NCBI GenBank assembly: GCA_030998225.1
Contig: JAPYXD010000680.1
Coordinates: forward strand, 7,316,001-7,380,000
DNA: 64,000 bases
Direction: 5' to 3'
Origin: Diplolepis rosae
Taxonomy: Eukaryota; Arthropoda; Insecta; Hymenoptera; Diplolepididae
Every line of letters begins with the position of its first letter. Positions within the stretch are counted from its first letter, which is position 1. Below are positions 53,693 to 64,000 of the stretch, in pieces. A program made the position numbers and the translations under genes. A model generated the notes under the pieces. It saw only the letters and a list, made by a program, of their open reading frames with translations. It did not search any database and was not told the origin of the DNA.

Positions 53693-53774
53693 ACGTAAAA
53701 CTTGAAATTTTTTTAATAACCTTCGACCTTAAAACCAACTATCAACATCAACATATATCTTCAATTATAAGACT

Positions 53775-54889
53775 GGATGTGTTATTAAATAATATTCAAC
53801 TCAGTAGACTATACGGAAAGGAATGTAACAAAAAGCATCTGGAGCTTGTTATACTATAGTTACAAACAGATTCCCGAATAGATTTTTAGAGGCATATTAA
53901 AATTGAGAACTCGATGATACTATGCGGTAACCAAAGACATAAAAAGTCAAAGAAGCAACGCATCATAAACTTCTCTAGAACTTTCCCAACTGTAGGATAA
54001 CCTCGTACTACAAAAAGTTCTTACTAGCATAATCACCTCATTTTTCATCCATACCGATTATTTTTCCTCTGCACCTTTAATACTCTTGCCACTGGATTCC
54101 ATAAGTAACTCGCTCTTAATGACTAATTTGATAGTTTATACAAAACGTAGTTTTCAAGGTACGTTTAAGATGATTTAGCGGATGCTAGTATTACTAGCTT
54201 ACGTTCAGGAAGAAGAACAAATGTCTGCTGATAACTCGACATGATTGCCACAAGGGGCAACCTCAGGGTCGTAACTATAGTCCTAATTGTAGGCAAGTTC
54301 CAGAGGGAACAAAAAAAAGTAAACAAAAAGTATTCGTTTAACTTTAATTTCTTTGCCGGGCGTGATCCAATGTGCCGCTAATTTTCGAAGCCCCTTGCAG
54401 TTTTTTGAAATTATTTTTCTTTTGTCGATGCATCGCTTTTGCATTGGGGAGCAAAGTAAGGCCTTGGGCCACAACCGGTTCGTCGCCGAAGGGCTGTAAC
54501 TACGTAACTCAAACGATTTCCTTGAAGGAGATTCTAAGCCCCAGGGTAATCTCAGAAGGTGGTATAATGCTTTGTGTTTTGTCGAGATATGGTCCCAAAA
54601 GGTAGCTTTACTTTGGGCGAAGGTAAGAGATATTTATAGAAGACACATCATCTTTACATTCATTTCATGCAGTTTAAAGGGTCATGCTCGGTCAGCATAC
54701 CAAAAACGTGATTTTCGGGTTTCCTCACTAAAAATACCAATGGAATTTAGTTTAATAATTATTTTTTATTCCAAATTATATATGTAATTATGAACTTGTA
54801 CTCATTTTTTGCAGTAAAATGTTAAAAAATCACAGTAATGGTCATTGTAGCGGATGCCGTAATTCTAAAAACAAAAATTACAAAATTCC
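53775..54889. other. intergenic DNA
   Basis: 54240-54620 is GC-richer (GCCGGGCGTGATCC, GGCCACAACCGGTTCG) with only short frames on both strands. Nothing recognised. Confidence 0.25.
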
Positions 54890-54948
54890 GCATTAAGGAA
54901 ACCCTAAGTTAGCGAAAATTGTTTTATGTATTTTTTAGATTCAATATA

Positions 54949-54990
54949 AATCATTGATGAAGGCTCCGATTAGAGCCGAAATGTCTGATT
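54949..54990 (+). ncRNA. hammerhead motif, C3 mutated
   Basis: AATCA then TTGATGA (C3 to T), AGGCTC-CGATTA-GAGCC, GAAATGTC, TGATT. Stems fully paired; core C3 and C15.2 changed, so probably inactive. Confidence 0.5.
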
Positions 54991-55041
54991 ACGTAAAACA
55001 TTTTAATCTTTCACAAAAATTTTGAATTCATTTGATAATTT

Positions 55042-55085
55042 ATGGTACTGAAGAGGGCCCTCATATGTGGCCGAAACGTTTTCCT
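55042..55085 (+). ncRNA. hammerhead-like motif, second type
   Basis: CTGAAGA, GGGCCC-TCATATGT-GGCC, GAAACGTT. Core differs only at position 7, which tolerates change in hammerheads, but stem I is nearly unpaired here (GTA/TTC). Confidence 0.45.
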
Positions 55086-55299
55086 TCCTTTTTTACCTTT
55101 TTTACCTTTTTTACGATTTATTATAGCTATCATTGATCATTTTTAAATGAAGAAAATAAGAAGAAACTGACCCTATGCCAAAACAATAACAAATTAATAA
55201 AATTAATATTTTTATTAACCTTAGACCCTAAAGCCAACTATCAACATCAACATATATCATCAATTATTTGTTATGGGCCAATACAAGTCCAGAATATAC

Positions 55300-58123
55300 A
55301 TACTTAGAATAAGATTATCTGGAAGAAAAAAATCAAAACTATTTTATTGGTATATATCAACCATGTGTCCTTGAACGAATTTTTTTTTAAATTGTTAAAG
55401 AAGGAAAAAAAATTATTCAGGAAAATGGTGTTTTTTTGTTAAGCATCCGCATATTTAAGAAAAATTAATTTTTCAAAAACGTTTTCGTTCAAGGATATGG
55501 AATTAATACACTTTAAAAAAGGACACACTTATACGTTTAAACACTTGGCAACTGATTTTAAGACAAAATTTTCTATAGGATGTAACCAATTTGAAACTTT
55601 CTTTTTTCTCTGGATACAATCATAGAAGCTCTTCGAATTTGTTATTTTAGATAATTTTTTTCCGAGTTATCAGAGAAAAGGCTTCCAGAACGATAACTGT
55701 TGCTTAATCAGTTGTGATTTCGAATAAAAAATTATTCGCAAACAAGAGTCCAATGCTATTTTTAACAACAAATCCGAAAATCATGTTCTTTCTTAGCATG
55801 ATTACTTAACATGTCCCTTTAAAATACGTTCATATTCTGATTATATCTGACCTATATTTTGAAGTTTGAACTTTCATGTCATTGTCTAATCTAGAAGAGA
55901 AGGTTTAAAGGAAGAAACTAGCTTTAAAGGAATTCAAGTTACCGAATGAGTTTCTATTTTCCACAGCCTGATTTTTTCATTGATAAGTAATACCCAACTT
56001 TATTTTTTACAGCTATAAAAATAAAATAATATTAATTCAAACGCAAGTATTTCCTATTCGAAGGTCATGTATTGGATCATGTAACTGAATTATGGGTTTA
56101 TTCAATTATGATAATTGTTTGTTGCAAAATAACTTTCTGAAAATCTGAAAAAGGATAAATAAACGCCTGTCAACTTCGTTTCAGTAAAAATTCTACTGTC
56201 ATCTGTGATTGTTAATAAATTTTCCCGTTATATTTTCAATAAAAAAATTTGTTGCCAAATCTTTTACAAAAACGAAGTTGACAAGGGTTCTTTATTGTTT
56301 TCTATTATATTTCCAAAATTTTCAAAAAGATATTAAATAGATCGAAAATGAATTAATTATTCCATAACACTAGATAACAAGGTTTTTGTATGAAACGCAT
56401 TGAATCATTTTAATAGGTTTCTTTTCGTAGAATTCGTATCCGAAAATGAAAATTTTGAATTAGCTCTAAATTTTGAGAAAAACAGGATCAAAAATGTCAA
56501 AAAACGAGTTTTTGATGATTTAAAAATCCTTGTGCTCGAACTTGACCTACTAGTAACTTCTGGTAGGGCTCAGATTGAAGGTCGAGCTGTAAACTACAAC
56601 TCTTTAACACTGGTAGCCCAGATACATTATCCAAATTTTGGAAAAACCACTTGTGGATGACATATAGAGAATGACAATTTTCATCTCTTACAACATAACG
56701 CAAGGATTGTTAACTCACATTTACTATGAAGGAAATTAAAATGCTTACGGGGTGGCAAGGGGAAAATTTTGACTAAACAATTGTCAAGCTCTGTCCTTCA
56801 TCTTTAAAATGACTCTTCATTTTTAAAAAATTTCCAATTGAGGGTATGCACCAAAGTTCAAGGGATAGTCTATTTTCGTTGAATGCATTGGATCATGAAA
56901 ATCAGAGCTGAAAAAAACTAAAATCATTTGTTTTTTTCGAACGAAAATTAATAAAGTTTAATTATTTTGAAAACAGATACAAATTAAAATGATTTTTTGG
57001 TTACCCAGTGTAATCTTATCACCTTAAGATAACAATTATTTTTAAACAATGTCTCGAGAAGGATAGCAATATTGTAAATATACGTCACGAACATAACTAA
57101 AAGGCATCAAAACGGAATTTCGGAAAAAATTGCTATAAAATTGCGTTGTGCTCAGCTTAATCAAAAATCTTCCATTCGTAGATTTTATGCGTTTTGCAGA
57201 CTCGTACCTTTATAGTTACGAGCAAAACAGCTGAATCGCTCATAAAACTTTGGGAAATGATTCGAGAGAGCAGAAATTTCTCGCAATGAATTCGTAAGTC
57301 AACTCCACCCCATTATCACAGTAAAAAGTCATAAACTTGAAGAAAGAGGACTACGACTCGCAATTATTCTTCGTTTCATCTGTATTTCCAAAAATTTTAT
57401 ATTGGTCAGCGTGATCGACAACCGTCAATACTATAAATCAATCAAACGTGGAATCAAGGCCTGGTCGATTTTTCACTCACGTTCATTTACCAAGAAGAGG
57501 TAAATGGCATACCACTGTTTTTGAATGCAAAAGCTTCCAGATAAATAAGCTCGATAAGCTCTTGATTTACAATTTCAAAGCTTTTTTGAGATCGTACAAT
57601 ATGGAAATGAAGCTCAATTCTTGATAGGAATTCGTAAGAAATAAATATTTCAATAAACGTAACGCAAATAACTTTGAAAAGAATCTAAATTTAGAGGGGC
57701 AAGTTTTTCAAGTCTACATTTTCATGACACATTAAATTAAATTTACTAGACTAAATTTAATCGTTACGTGGAGAAAAAATGGGTGTGTGATTTTATGAAC
57801 CACCACCCAACTTCCATAGGGAATAAATATCAGAAGATTAAAAAAATACACATGCGAACTTGCGACTTTCGAGTTCTGTATTTAGTTTAACATGAACCGA
57901 CGAACAGAAAACATCCTCAAAAAATATCCCAGCGAATAATAAAATTTATCCTTAAACAGGTAGAAAATTTCGAATAAAAGTACCAGATTTCTTGCCAGAA
58001 GAATGGAAAAGTTAACAAAGGAAATGAGATCAAAGAAGTTGTTTTAAAATTCCGGGTGGTGTTTTATCTTCACAATTATTATTATTCAGGAATGTTTTAT
58101 GTTAAAAACGATATTTAGTGACA
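55300..58123. other. intergenic DNA 5' of the GPCR
   Basis: 56160-56340 matches the interior of the 16442-16803 MITE (GTCAACTTCGTTT...). Near 56930-57012, TTACCCAGTG followed by TA may be the end of a further MITE. No promoter for the GPCR is evident and no other gene is supported. Confidence 0.35.
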
Positions 58124-60164
58124 ATGCTTTCGAAATATGAACTACCAAATAATCCGAACAATCTCTTCGTGATGAATCAGCAAATGAAGCCTCCTCAACA
58201 AAACAACACAACAGGAAAGATCTCACTTAGAATTGAAATTGAAGTAATCACAAACCATTTGCTCCTAATTTTGGGATTTGTCTTCAACCTGTTTACAATT
58301 ATAGTAATTGTTTTTAATACGTCATTGCACAAGTCTAGCAGTTTCTACATCCTAAGTTTGGTCTTCTCAAACATAATTCTCCTTCTAGATACTTTGAGAA
58401 GTGTTTTAGCATGGTGGTACAATCTGGACATGTATTTAGACATACAATACATAATCAATTTGACTTTTAAAGCATCTATTTTGTCTCTAGCAATGCTCAC
58501 CATTGACAGATATATCTCAATCTGGAGTAGAAACTGTATACACAAGTCTATAAACATAATTGTTCTAAAATGTGAAACAGCAGCGAAGAGTGTTCTGGTT
58601 ATTTGGATCATGACATGTGTGATCACTGCTATGGAACTTCACCTCTATGCTCAATTTGCATGGGATGTTCCCTACGAACATAATGTTGACCCAGTCATTG
58701 AAATTTTCCTTATTTCCACTTTTATCTTCCTAGTTTTACCATCGATTCTCATTTTATATTTGGGGACTTTGATTATCTATGAGCTAAAGAAACTTCAAGT
58801 GATTGAGGCTCTTAGGGATAAAGATGTAGAAAGTTTTCGAGTACTAGGTGAGTTTTCAATTTTTTGAGGCCATAGATCAACTGGGCCACATTACCAAATT
58901 TCAGTAAATGTTCATGTAAGATTATTTTTTCATTTTACAGAATATATTTTTTTAATTTATAAAATACAAAAGAATATTTTTCTGAAAATTTTGGAAACAT
59001 GAGCAAAAAAGTGTAAAAAAATCATCTTACATGAATATAAACTATAATTTAGTCACATGGTCTGAATAATGCTTGATTTTCACCTATAAATCCGTACATT
59101 ACCAACATTGTTTTGCATGTGAACTCATGCTAATAAAGATGAGATATTAAATTAAAAACTGGTGGAGTCAAATAGATGAAATTAAGAAAGGTCTTCCTAC
59201 CCTGAATGTTAATAATTAAAAATAATTAGGCCCGTTTACTCATCAATGTTTTTAATCATGAGACAAACTTTTTCTAAATATAAACATTTCAAAATAAAAA
59301 AACTTTCCTTAGTATCTTTTATTTGATTTGGAAAACTGTGAACTTAATAACTCATTTCGCATAGACATTAGTTTACATAAAAAAGAAAAAAAGGCCCACG
59401 TGGGTCTTGCCCCACGCCCCAAAATGTCTAACGGCATCCCTGTAGAATTAATATTTATTTATAAGCCTTTGTGGATGGGATGTTGCAAAAAGGGTCGATT
59501 ATAGAAGACTCAAAATTTTAGGGGATTTCAAGATCGATAAATTCAAGTTTGACTTTATAATTTCGAAATTTTGTAATCCAAAATTGCAGATTTAATATGC
59601 CAGTTTTTGATGGTGTTTTTTAAAAATATTATGATACCAAATATTCAAAATTTACCATCTACACCCAATATGACATGTTGAAATGGTCAAAAGTTGCAAA
59701 TATTATTCAATTTTAATTAAACTCATTTTAAATTTGAAATTTGTAGCATCAGAATCCGAAAGTGAGTCATTCAAAATCTTTGTAAATGACGGACGATAAA
59801 TGCAAAAATCAAAATAATTTCAGCTGGCCTTACTACTGGATTCTTCATTACTGTGGTACCCTATAAAATAGCCTTAATCTTGACTTACACTATGCCAAAA
59901 ATGTGTTGCACGAAGAACACCATGAAAATTCACTTTACTGTAATTAAAACATCTATTATCGTTATGCCACTTATTTGTTTTATAACTTCAAGACAAATGA
60001 GAATAATTTTCAAGGTATGACAACCAATAAAATCTCATAAATTTCCAATCCTTGAATCGAATAGAAAATGAGTTTTAATCAATACTATGTTTCAGAATAC
60101 AATTTTCTGTTGTCGATGCAGCTTGAAAAAACGTGGGAGATCAAATGATATTGAATTTCAATAA
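58124..60164 (+). CDS. divergent class A (rhodopsin-like) GPCR, three coding exons
   Basis: Exons 58124-58847 (ends CTAG|GTGAGT, phase 1), 59824-60014 (after TTTCAG, ends AAG|GTATGA, phase 0) and 60096-60164 (after TTTCAG, TAA stop overlapping AATAAA) encode 327 aa. ATG 58124 is the first ATG after an in-frame TAA. The N-terminus has N-glycosylation sites at 27-28. Seven membrane segments lie at about 44-65, 73-93, 105-130, 155-172, 191-217, 242-262 and 278-298. Class A marks seen: N1.50 (GFVFNLF), DRY at 128-130, W4.50 (W161), P5.50 (P206), P6.50 (VVPY), P7.50 (MPLIC), and a C-terminal CCRC likely palmitoylated. Missing: the Cys3.25-ECL2 disulfide (Tyr and no Cys), D2.50 (Asn83), W6.48 (Val), N7.49 (Met) and Y7.53 (Cys). 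The ligand cannot be assigned. It is probably a fast-evolving peptide-receptor-like orphan. All splice sites and frames are intact. Confidence 0.85.
58868..59076. mobile_element. MITE of the GGCCAT family in GPCR intron 1
   Basis: GGCCATAGATCAACTGGGCC on the left, TAGTCACATGGTCTGAATAA on the right, with inverted CATGTAAGAT/ATCTTACATG inside. Right terminus decayed. Begins 20 bp after the exon 1 donor. Confidence 0.6.
59110..59392. repeat. inverted repeat in GPCR intron 1
   Basis: TTGCATGTGAACTCATGCTA...GAGATATTAAATT pairs inverted with the segment near 59290-59390 (complement of ATGTAAACTAATGTCTATGC). A relative is at 46150-46260. Confidence 0.55.
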
Positions 60165-60296
60165 AGACAATTGATTGCGAAAGCAAACTATAAACGTTGA
60201 CTATAAATTAAGAAAGTGCAAGTTGTTCATGAAGCATTTTTCGGAGCATGAATATTTAATTCGTGCAACTTGAGACAATTTATCACTTCGGAGTAA

Positions 60297-60596
60297 AAAA
60301 AGAGAATTGACAATAGACTGTGCAGTACGATTGTCGGTTCTACTTGTTCATCGATTACGTATTCTTCTCACAACCGACCCTTTCAGCATCCACGGGAGGA
60401 TTTTATCCAAAGAAACAAGTTTACCAACCGTGGAAGCATCGAAGGAAGATGCGTCGTACGTGCTAATGAAGGCACCGTGAAACAGGAAATCAGTGAAGTG
60501 GAAAGTAGTCACTCCAGACAGGACTTCCGGTTCAGAGATCCTACATTACATTGTCTTTCAATCATTTCAATTTCGCACAAAATCTCTGCTTAAACG
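60297..60596 (+). other. open frame without ATG downstream of the GPCR
   Basis: About 100 codons open from a TAA at 60294 to TAA near 60594, GC-richer than the flanks, protein-like in the middle (DFIQRNKFTNRGSIEGRCVV; NEGTVKQEISEVESSHSRQD). It has no ATG in frame and no recognised domain. It may be a chance frame, a distal 3' UTR or an exon of another gene. Confidence 0.2.
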
Positions 60597-60599
60597 GTA

Positions 60600-61170
60600 G
60601 TAATACCAAATTCTTATTGAAAGAGACTATATGTTAGGAATAAAATAATTTATAATTCGCTATAATTTAATTATAGCCTTAATTTATCATAATTATGAAA
60701 AATGTAATTGTTCTATCAGTGAAATTAGTAAATGACAATAACAGAACCTTTTCTGTTCAAATTTGCGAATAAAAAATTCCGAGAATTTTTGTTCAATCAT
60801 GTGTATGGATTCTACGTGCTTCAATAAGGTGTGACGTTTCGTAAAAACAGAATAAAGAGAGCACGTAGTAGATTACAGGCACATGAAATCTTCTTAGAAT
60901 ATAAAAATAATGCCTCAGAAAGATTGAATAAAAATATCTCATCTGTTTTTTTTGTCTATAAAATTTATGGATTGTTTACAATGATTTTCAGGAAACATAA
61001 GATAAACTCAGAGCTAAATTTGAAAATTGACCATTTGCCAAATTCCGATTCTACTTTATCTTCAATATTTCAAATCCATGAGATATTTTTATATATAATT
61101 ATTCTAAGATTTAATTTAACTATTAAAAATCAAAATGTTTTATAAAATAATGTAAAATGTTGTTATACTT
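60600..61170. other. AT-rich intergenic DNA
   Basis: No supported feature; a 104-codon frame from 60831 is compositionally spurious. Confidence 0.35.
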
Positions 61171-61375
61171 AATATACATATTCTGGACTTGTATTAACCC
61201 TTAATTCAAAGAAACTCAATATTAGCAAAATTGTTTTATGTATTTTTTAGATTCCGAATAAATCACTTATGAGGGTTCAAATCAGAGACAAAACGTCTGA
61301 TTACGTAAAGCTTCAAGTTTTTTTTATCAATCTTGGACCCTAAAGCCAATTATCAACATCAACATGTATCTTCAA
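61171..61375 (+). mobile_element. hammerhead-bearing repeat, collapsed copy
   Basis: Begins ATTCTGGACTTGTATTAACC (the inverted end sequence). It jumps directly into the AGCAAAATTGTTTTATGTAT lead, then the ribozyme region and GGACCCTAAAGCCAATTATC to CATCAACATGTATCTTC. Most of one arm is missing. Confidence 0.7.
61261..61302 (+). ncRNA. hammerhead motif, degenerate
   Basis: AATCA, CTTATGA, GGGTTC-AAATCA-GAGAC, AAAACGTC, TGATT. Stem I is perfect but G5 and G12 are changed; inactive. Confidence 0.45.
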
Positions 61376-61563
61376 TACTTAATATATTAAATAATTAGAA
61401 GTGAAAGTTGTATTGACCTTCAAATTGAAATAAAAACTGGTAGTTGTTGGAAAAAATTGGCTTTTATTGCGGAATTCACATTTTCTGCAAAATATTTTTA
61501 TAACCATATAGAAGACTATTAGGCATTTTCACTTTCATAAACAGATAACTTCACTGCGTTGAG

Positions 61564-61893
61564 CACTGAGGGAATTGATTTCATTGGAAATATAGAGGCA
61601 GGGATCTTATTTTGCATTTATTGCAATAAAGAAGCGTTTTTTGAGGAAATTTTACTGGTGAAAATATGTTTTATTACACAAAAGAAGTTGAACTAAACAA
61701 TAAATTTGACTAATTATGACAAATTTTTTTATTTCAATAATTTTATTATTCAGTTTAATTCCTTTTGCATAATAAAACATATTTTCAACAGTAAAATTTT
61801 ATAAATAAATGTTTCTTTATTTTAATAAATGAAAAATAAGATCCCTTTTTGTACATTCCCATTTCTAGTGAAAACAATTTCATTCTCTCAGTG
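61564..61893. mobile_element. CACTGAG-type MITE (330 bp)
   Basis: Left CACTGAGGGAATTGATTTCA, right (reversed) CACTGAGAGAATGAAATTGT. Inner inverted pairs are GGGATCTTATTTTGCATTTA and GAAAATATGTTTTATTA. No clear TA duplication at the borders. Confidence 0.7.
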
Positions 61894-61894
61894 T

Positions 61895-62875
61895 TCGACG
61901 AGTTGAAGTTAGCTGCTAATGAAGTGAAAATAACTAATTAGATTTTTATCTTCAACAAATAATGGATATACATCGTTATAGCACCGATATAATTATATTT
62001 ACTCTTATACAAAGAAATCAAGATCAAGCATAATATTAATTTCAGTAAAATGGGGAATTTATTCAATTTGAATATAAAATATAACTTTACTAAATTAATA
62101 TTGATTAAGAGATTACTATAAAATTACGTTAAAATCCACCATAGAATACTTCTTTTTCGCGTTTTTTACGCTTTTATTAAAAAATTTCCTATCTAATGTA
62201 AATCCAAAATGTTAACTCATTTCAAAATTCTTTTATATACCAAAGAAATTTCGATGTACAATTTCGGGCACAAAGCTAGGCAGGATTTTATGCTTTTTTC
62301 TCAAAGTAATTAATTCAAAAGCAATGTTATCTCTAAAACATTTTTTATACTAAGGAAATATTTAGTAGAGTACTCTGAAGTTTTAAATCAGTGAGTATTG
62401 GTTTTTTGCTGATTGTCGCTAGAAATCGTTACTGATTTCATTCAGTGACCCATTTCCAGCTATTGGAATCGGTGAGGTTTCACTGGTTGTCAGTAATATT
62501 TCACTGTTTAACGGTAAAAAATCTTTACTATTTCCGTTTAATTTATACCGAAATAATTTTTATATTTTTCCAAATTTCTACTTTATTCCAAAAAAATTTC
62601 AATCTACAATTTCATGCACAAATTTCAATTAATTAAAAAAAATTCTATGCTTGGATATTTAATCCAAAACTGTTAGCTTCTTCAAGTTGTTTAAGTATTA
62701 ATTCTGAAGCAATGTCATTTTGAATTTGTTATAATACCAAAGAAATATTTACTGACACATATTTAAGAAAGAATTGTTAATTTTCTTCCAACTTCTTTTT
62801 CAAAAATATTTTTCTGTTATTCAAAGATTTGTGTTATGTGAAAGAAATGTTAATTACTTAAAATTTTTTTATGAA
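61895..62875. other. AT-rich intergenic DNA
   Basis: Degenerate CAGTGA/TCACTG words at 62380-62520 as at 40320 and 42010. No gene. Confidence 0.3.
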
Positions 62876-62879
62876 AGAA

Positions 62880-63080
62880 ATACTATGTTAGCAACCTTTT
62901 TTCTGTATTTTTTAGATTAAAAATAAATCACTGATGAGGTCTCCGTTTAGAGCCGAAACGTCTGATTATGTAAAACTTTGAGTTTTTATTAACCTTGGAC
63001 TCTAAAGCCAACTATCAACATCAATATATATCTTCAATTAATAATTAAGGGCCAATACAAGTCCAGAATATGAATATTAA
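62880..63080 (+). mobile_element. hammerhead-bearing repeat
   Basis: GTATTTTTTAGATTAAAAAT, ribozyme, TTAACCTTGGACTCTAAAGC, CAACATCAATATATATCTTC, ending GGGCCAATACAAGTCCAGAA at about 63050-63072. Best-preserved right half of the family. Confidence 0.75.
62926..62967 (+). ncRNA. hammerhead ribozyme, intact core
   Basis: Stem I AATCA (62926-62930)/TGATT (62963-62967) is fully paired. CTGATGA 62931-62937, stem II GGTCTC-CGTTTA-GAGCC with one bulge or mismatch, GAAAC, GTC with cleavage predicted after C62962. Helix III is ACGT only. Confidence 0.8.
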
Positions 63081-64000
63081 TATTTATTTCTTACAAATTA
63101 AGAAAATCAAATACAAAATTTAATTTGGTCAATATACAATCAAAATTTCTATCATCATAGCATGCAAGATTGTTTTAATAGAAAAAATTTCCAAAATTAA
63201 AACGAAAAGATCTTCAATATTTAAAGTGCATCAAAGAAAGTAATTATTTCTAATTACTACTGTTTTATTAATAAGACAAATGGTGATGAATGTTATTAAA
63301 TGAGAGAGTCGCTCATTGTTCATTATTAAAATAAACATAAATTTCTAATATTATATTATGAATCAATATATTACTTTCACCATAAAGCAATTGTTCATGG
63401 TTAAAATAACATTATGGATACAAATAACATAAATGAATCGTGAATTTAAAAAATACAAGCGAATGAATGAACTGGTTTAGAAATAGAAACAGCATTGACG
63501 AATACAGAAAGTACGTTTCGTCTAATGTATGATTATAATATCCCTCAAACACACAAAGCTTTGTTGGTGTTACGAAGGGGGGTGTTCGGAACTCTTGTGG
63601 CTAGTGTAGTTGAAATTTCCAAGACTGAAGATCGTAAATTCAAAACTATACGACAGGCACATGAATGCATATAGATCTAGAAGCTAAACCATAACTTCCT
63701 CTATTTTCACACCAACAGTACAAACATCGCCAAAGCATAAAAGTTGAACTCAGCTTACAGAATGAAAATATTTTATCACGTGAGAGTCTTAGATTTTACA
63801 TCTAATTGTCAAGGGTTGAAATTAATATTTTTAAAACTGAAAAAGATAATATATTTCACCAAAGATAAAACAATTGAAAATTGTTTCATCATGCTTCTCC
63901 AGATATTCAAGTAAAAAGAGAGGCAATAACTTTGAGAATAGAACCAACTACAGGATTTACAGGCCAGGAACTTTAAAAGCTCTATAATCTTAACTAAAAT
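63080..64000. other. AT-rich intergenic DNA
   Basis: No gene, RNA or bounded repeat recognised. Confidence 0.4.

Larger units (their letters stand above)
53085..53770. mobile_element. hammerhead-bearing repeat as inverted head-to-head pair
   Basis: Both arms run from GAAGATATATGATGATGTTG, through AGTTGGTTTTAGAATCCAAG and the ribozyme-like region, to the AATTTGAATCT/ATATTCAAAAT zone, inverted about a centre near 53430. The outermost left text TTTTGGACTTTTATTAACCC is the end sequence seen in copies at 55275, 61180 and 63050. Ribozyme cores in both arms are mutated. Confidence 0.75.
54890..55300 (+). mobile_element. hammerhead-bearing repeat with nested fold-back fragment
   Basis: 54890-55015 runs into the ribozyme and TTACGTAAAAC. 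55020-55190 is an inserted fragment of the 3515-3795 fold-back family, including CTTTTTTACC triplicated near 55090-55120. The host tail resumes at about 55205 (TTAACCTTAGACCCTAAAGC, CATCAACATATATC) and ends GGCCAATACAAGTCCAGAAT. Confidence 0.7.

Noticed and set aside
5408..55100. Autonomous Penelope retroelement for the ribozyme repeats
   Set aside because: No reverse transcriptase or GIY-YIG endonuclease motif was found in any frame, so only non-autonomous pieces are claimed.
1..64000. CRISPR array, rRNA, bacterial operon or viral insertion
   Set aside because: No regularly spaced short direct repeats, no rRNA-like core sequence, no ribosome-binding-site-led gene clusters, and no capsid, polymerase or integrase domains were seen on either strand.

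Overview
This is AT-rich, intron- and transposon-dominated nuclear DNA of an arthropod, most likely an insect. The evidence is mariner/Tc1-type transposons, TA- and TTAA-flanked MITEs, a multi-exon GPCR with GT-AG introns, and an exon of a USP53/USP54/echinus-type deubiquitinase. There are no bacterial operons, CRISPR arrays or rRNA genes. The species cannot be fixed from the sequence.

Real coding content is sparse. The only complete gene I can assemble is a three-exon class A GPCR at 58124-60164 (+), 327 aa, lacking several hallmark residues. A minus-strand exon at 28610-28871 encodes the start of an echinus-like USP ending in its catalytic Cys box; the rest of that gene was not found. A compact minus-strand gene-like unit at 6504-6710 has a TATA box and a poly(A) signal. 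Coding-like but unidentified open frames lie at 8860-9123 (-), 12419-12643 (+), 47452-47703 (+) and 60297-60596 (+).

The rest is a layered repeat landscape. 0-2 kb: a dead mariner with intact ends carrying a nested 229-bp insert. 2.5-6.4 kb: fold-back repeats. 7.3-12 kb: a repeat with about 150-bp internal units, tRNA-like palindromes and a mariner 3' fragment. 17-19 kb: a three-level nest (hammerhead-bearing repeat, then THAP transposon, then TTAA palindrome). 22-25 kb: a TTAA palindrome, then a DUF4817-type Tc1/mariner relic inside another hammerhead-bearing repeat. 29-41 kb: MITEs and long inverted repeats. 44-55 kb and 61-63 kb: more TTAA palindromes, CACTGAG-ended MITEs and hammerhead-bearing repeats.

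The most interesting system is a dispersed family with a hammerhead-ribozyme core: CTGATGA, a 5-bp stem II, then GAAAC followed directly by GTC or GTT. Stem I pairs across the core and covaries between copies, and helix III is reduced to the self-complementary ACGT. This is the architecture described for Penelope-associated hammerhead variants that cleave as dimers. Five copies keep an intact core, seven are decayed or only related, and some sit in inverted head-to-head pairs. A second notable set is six palindromic elements of about 590-670 bp flanked by TTAA; one has its exact empty site preserved in a paralogous repeat in the same window.
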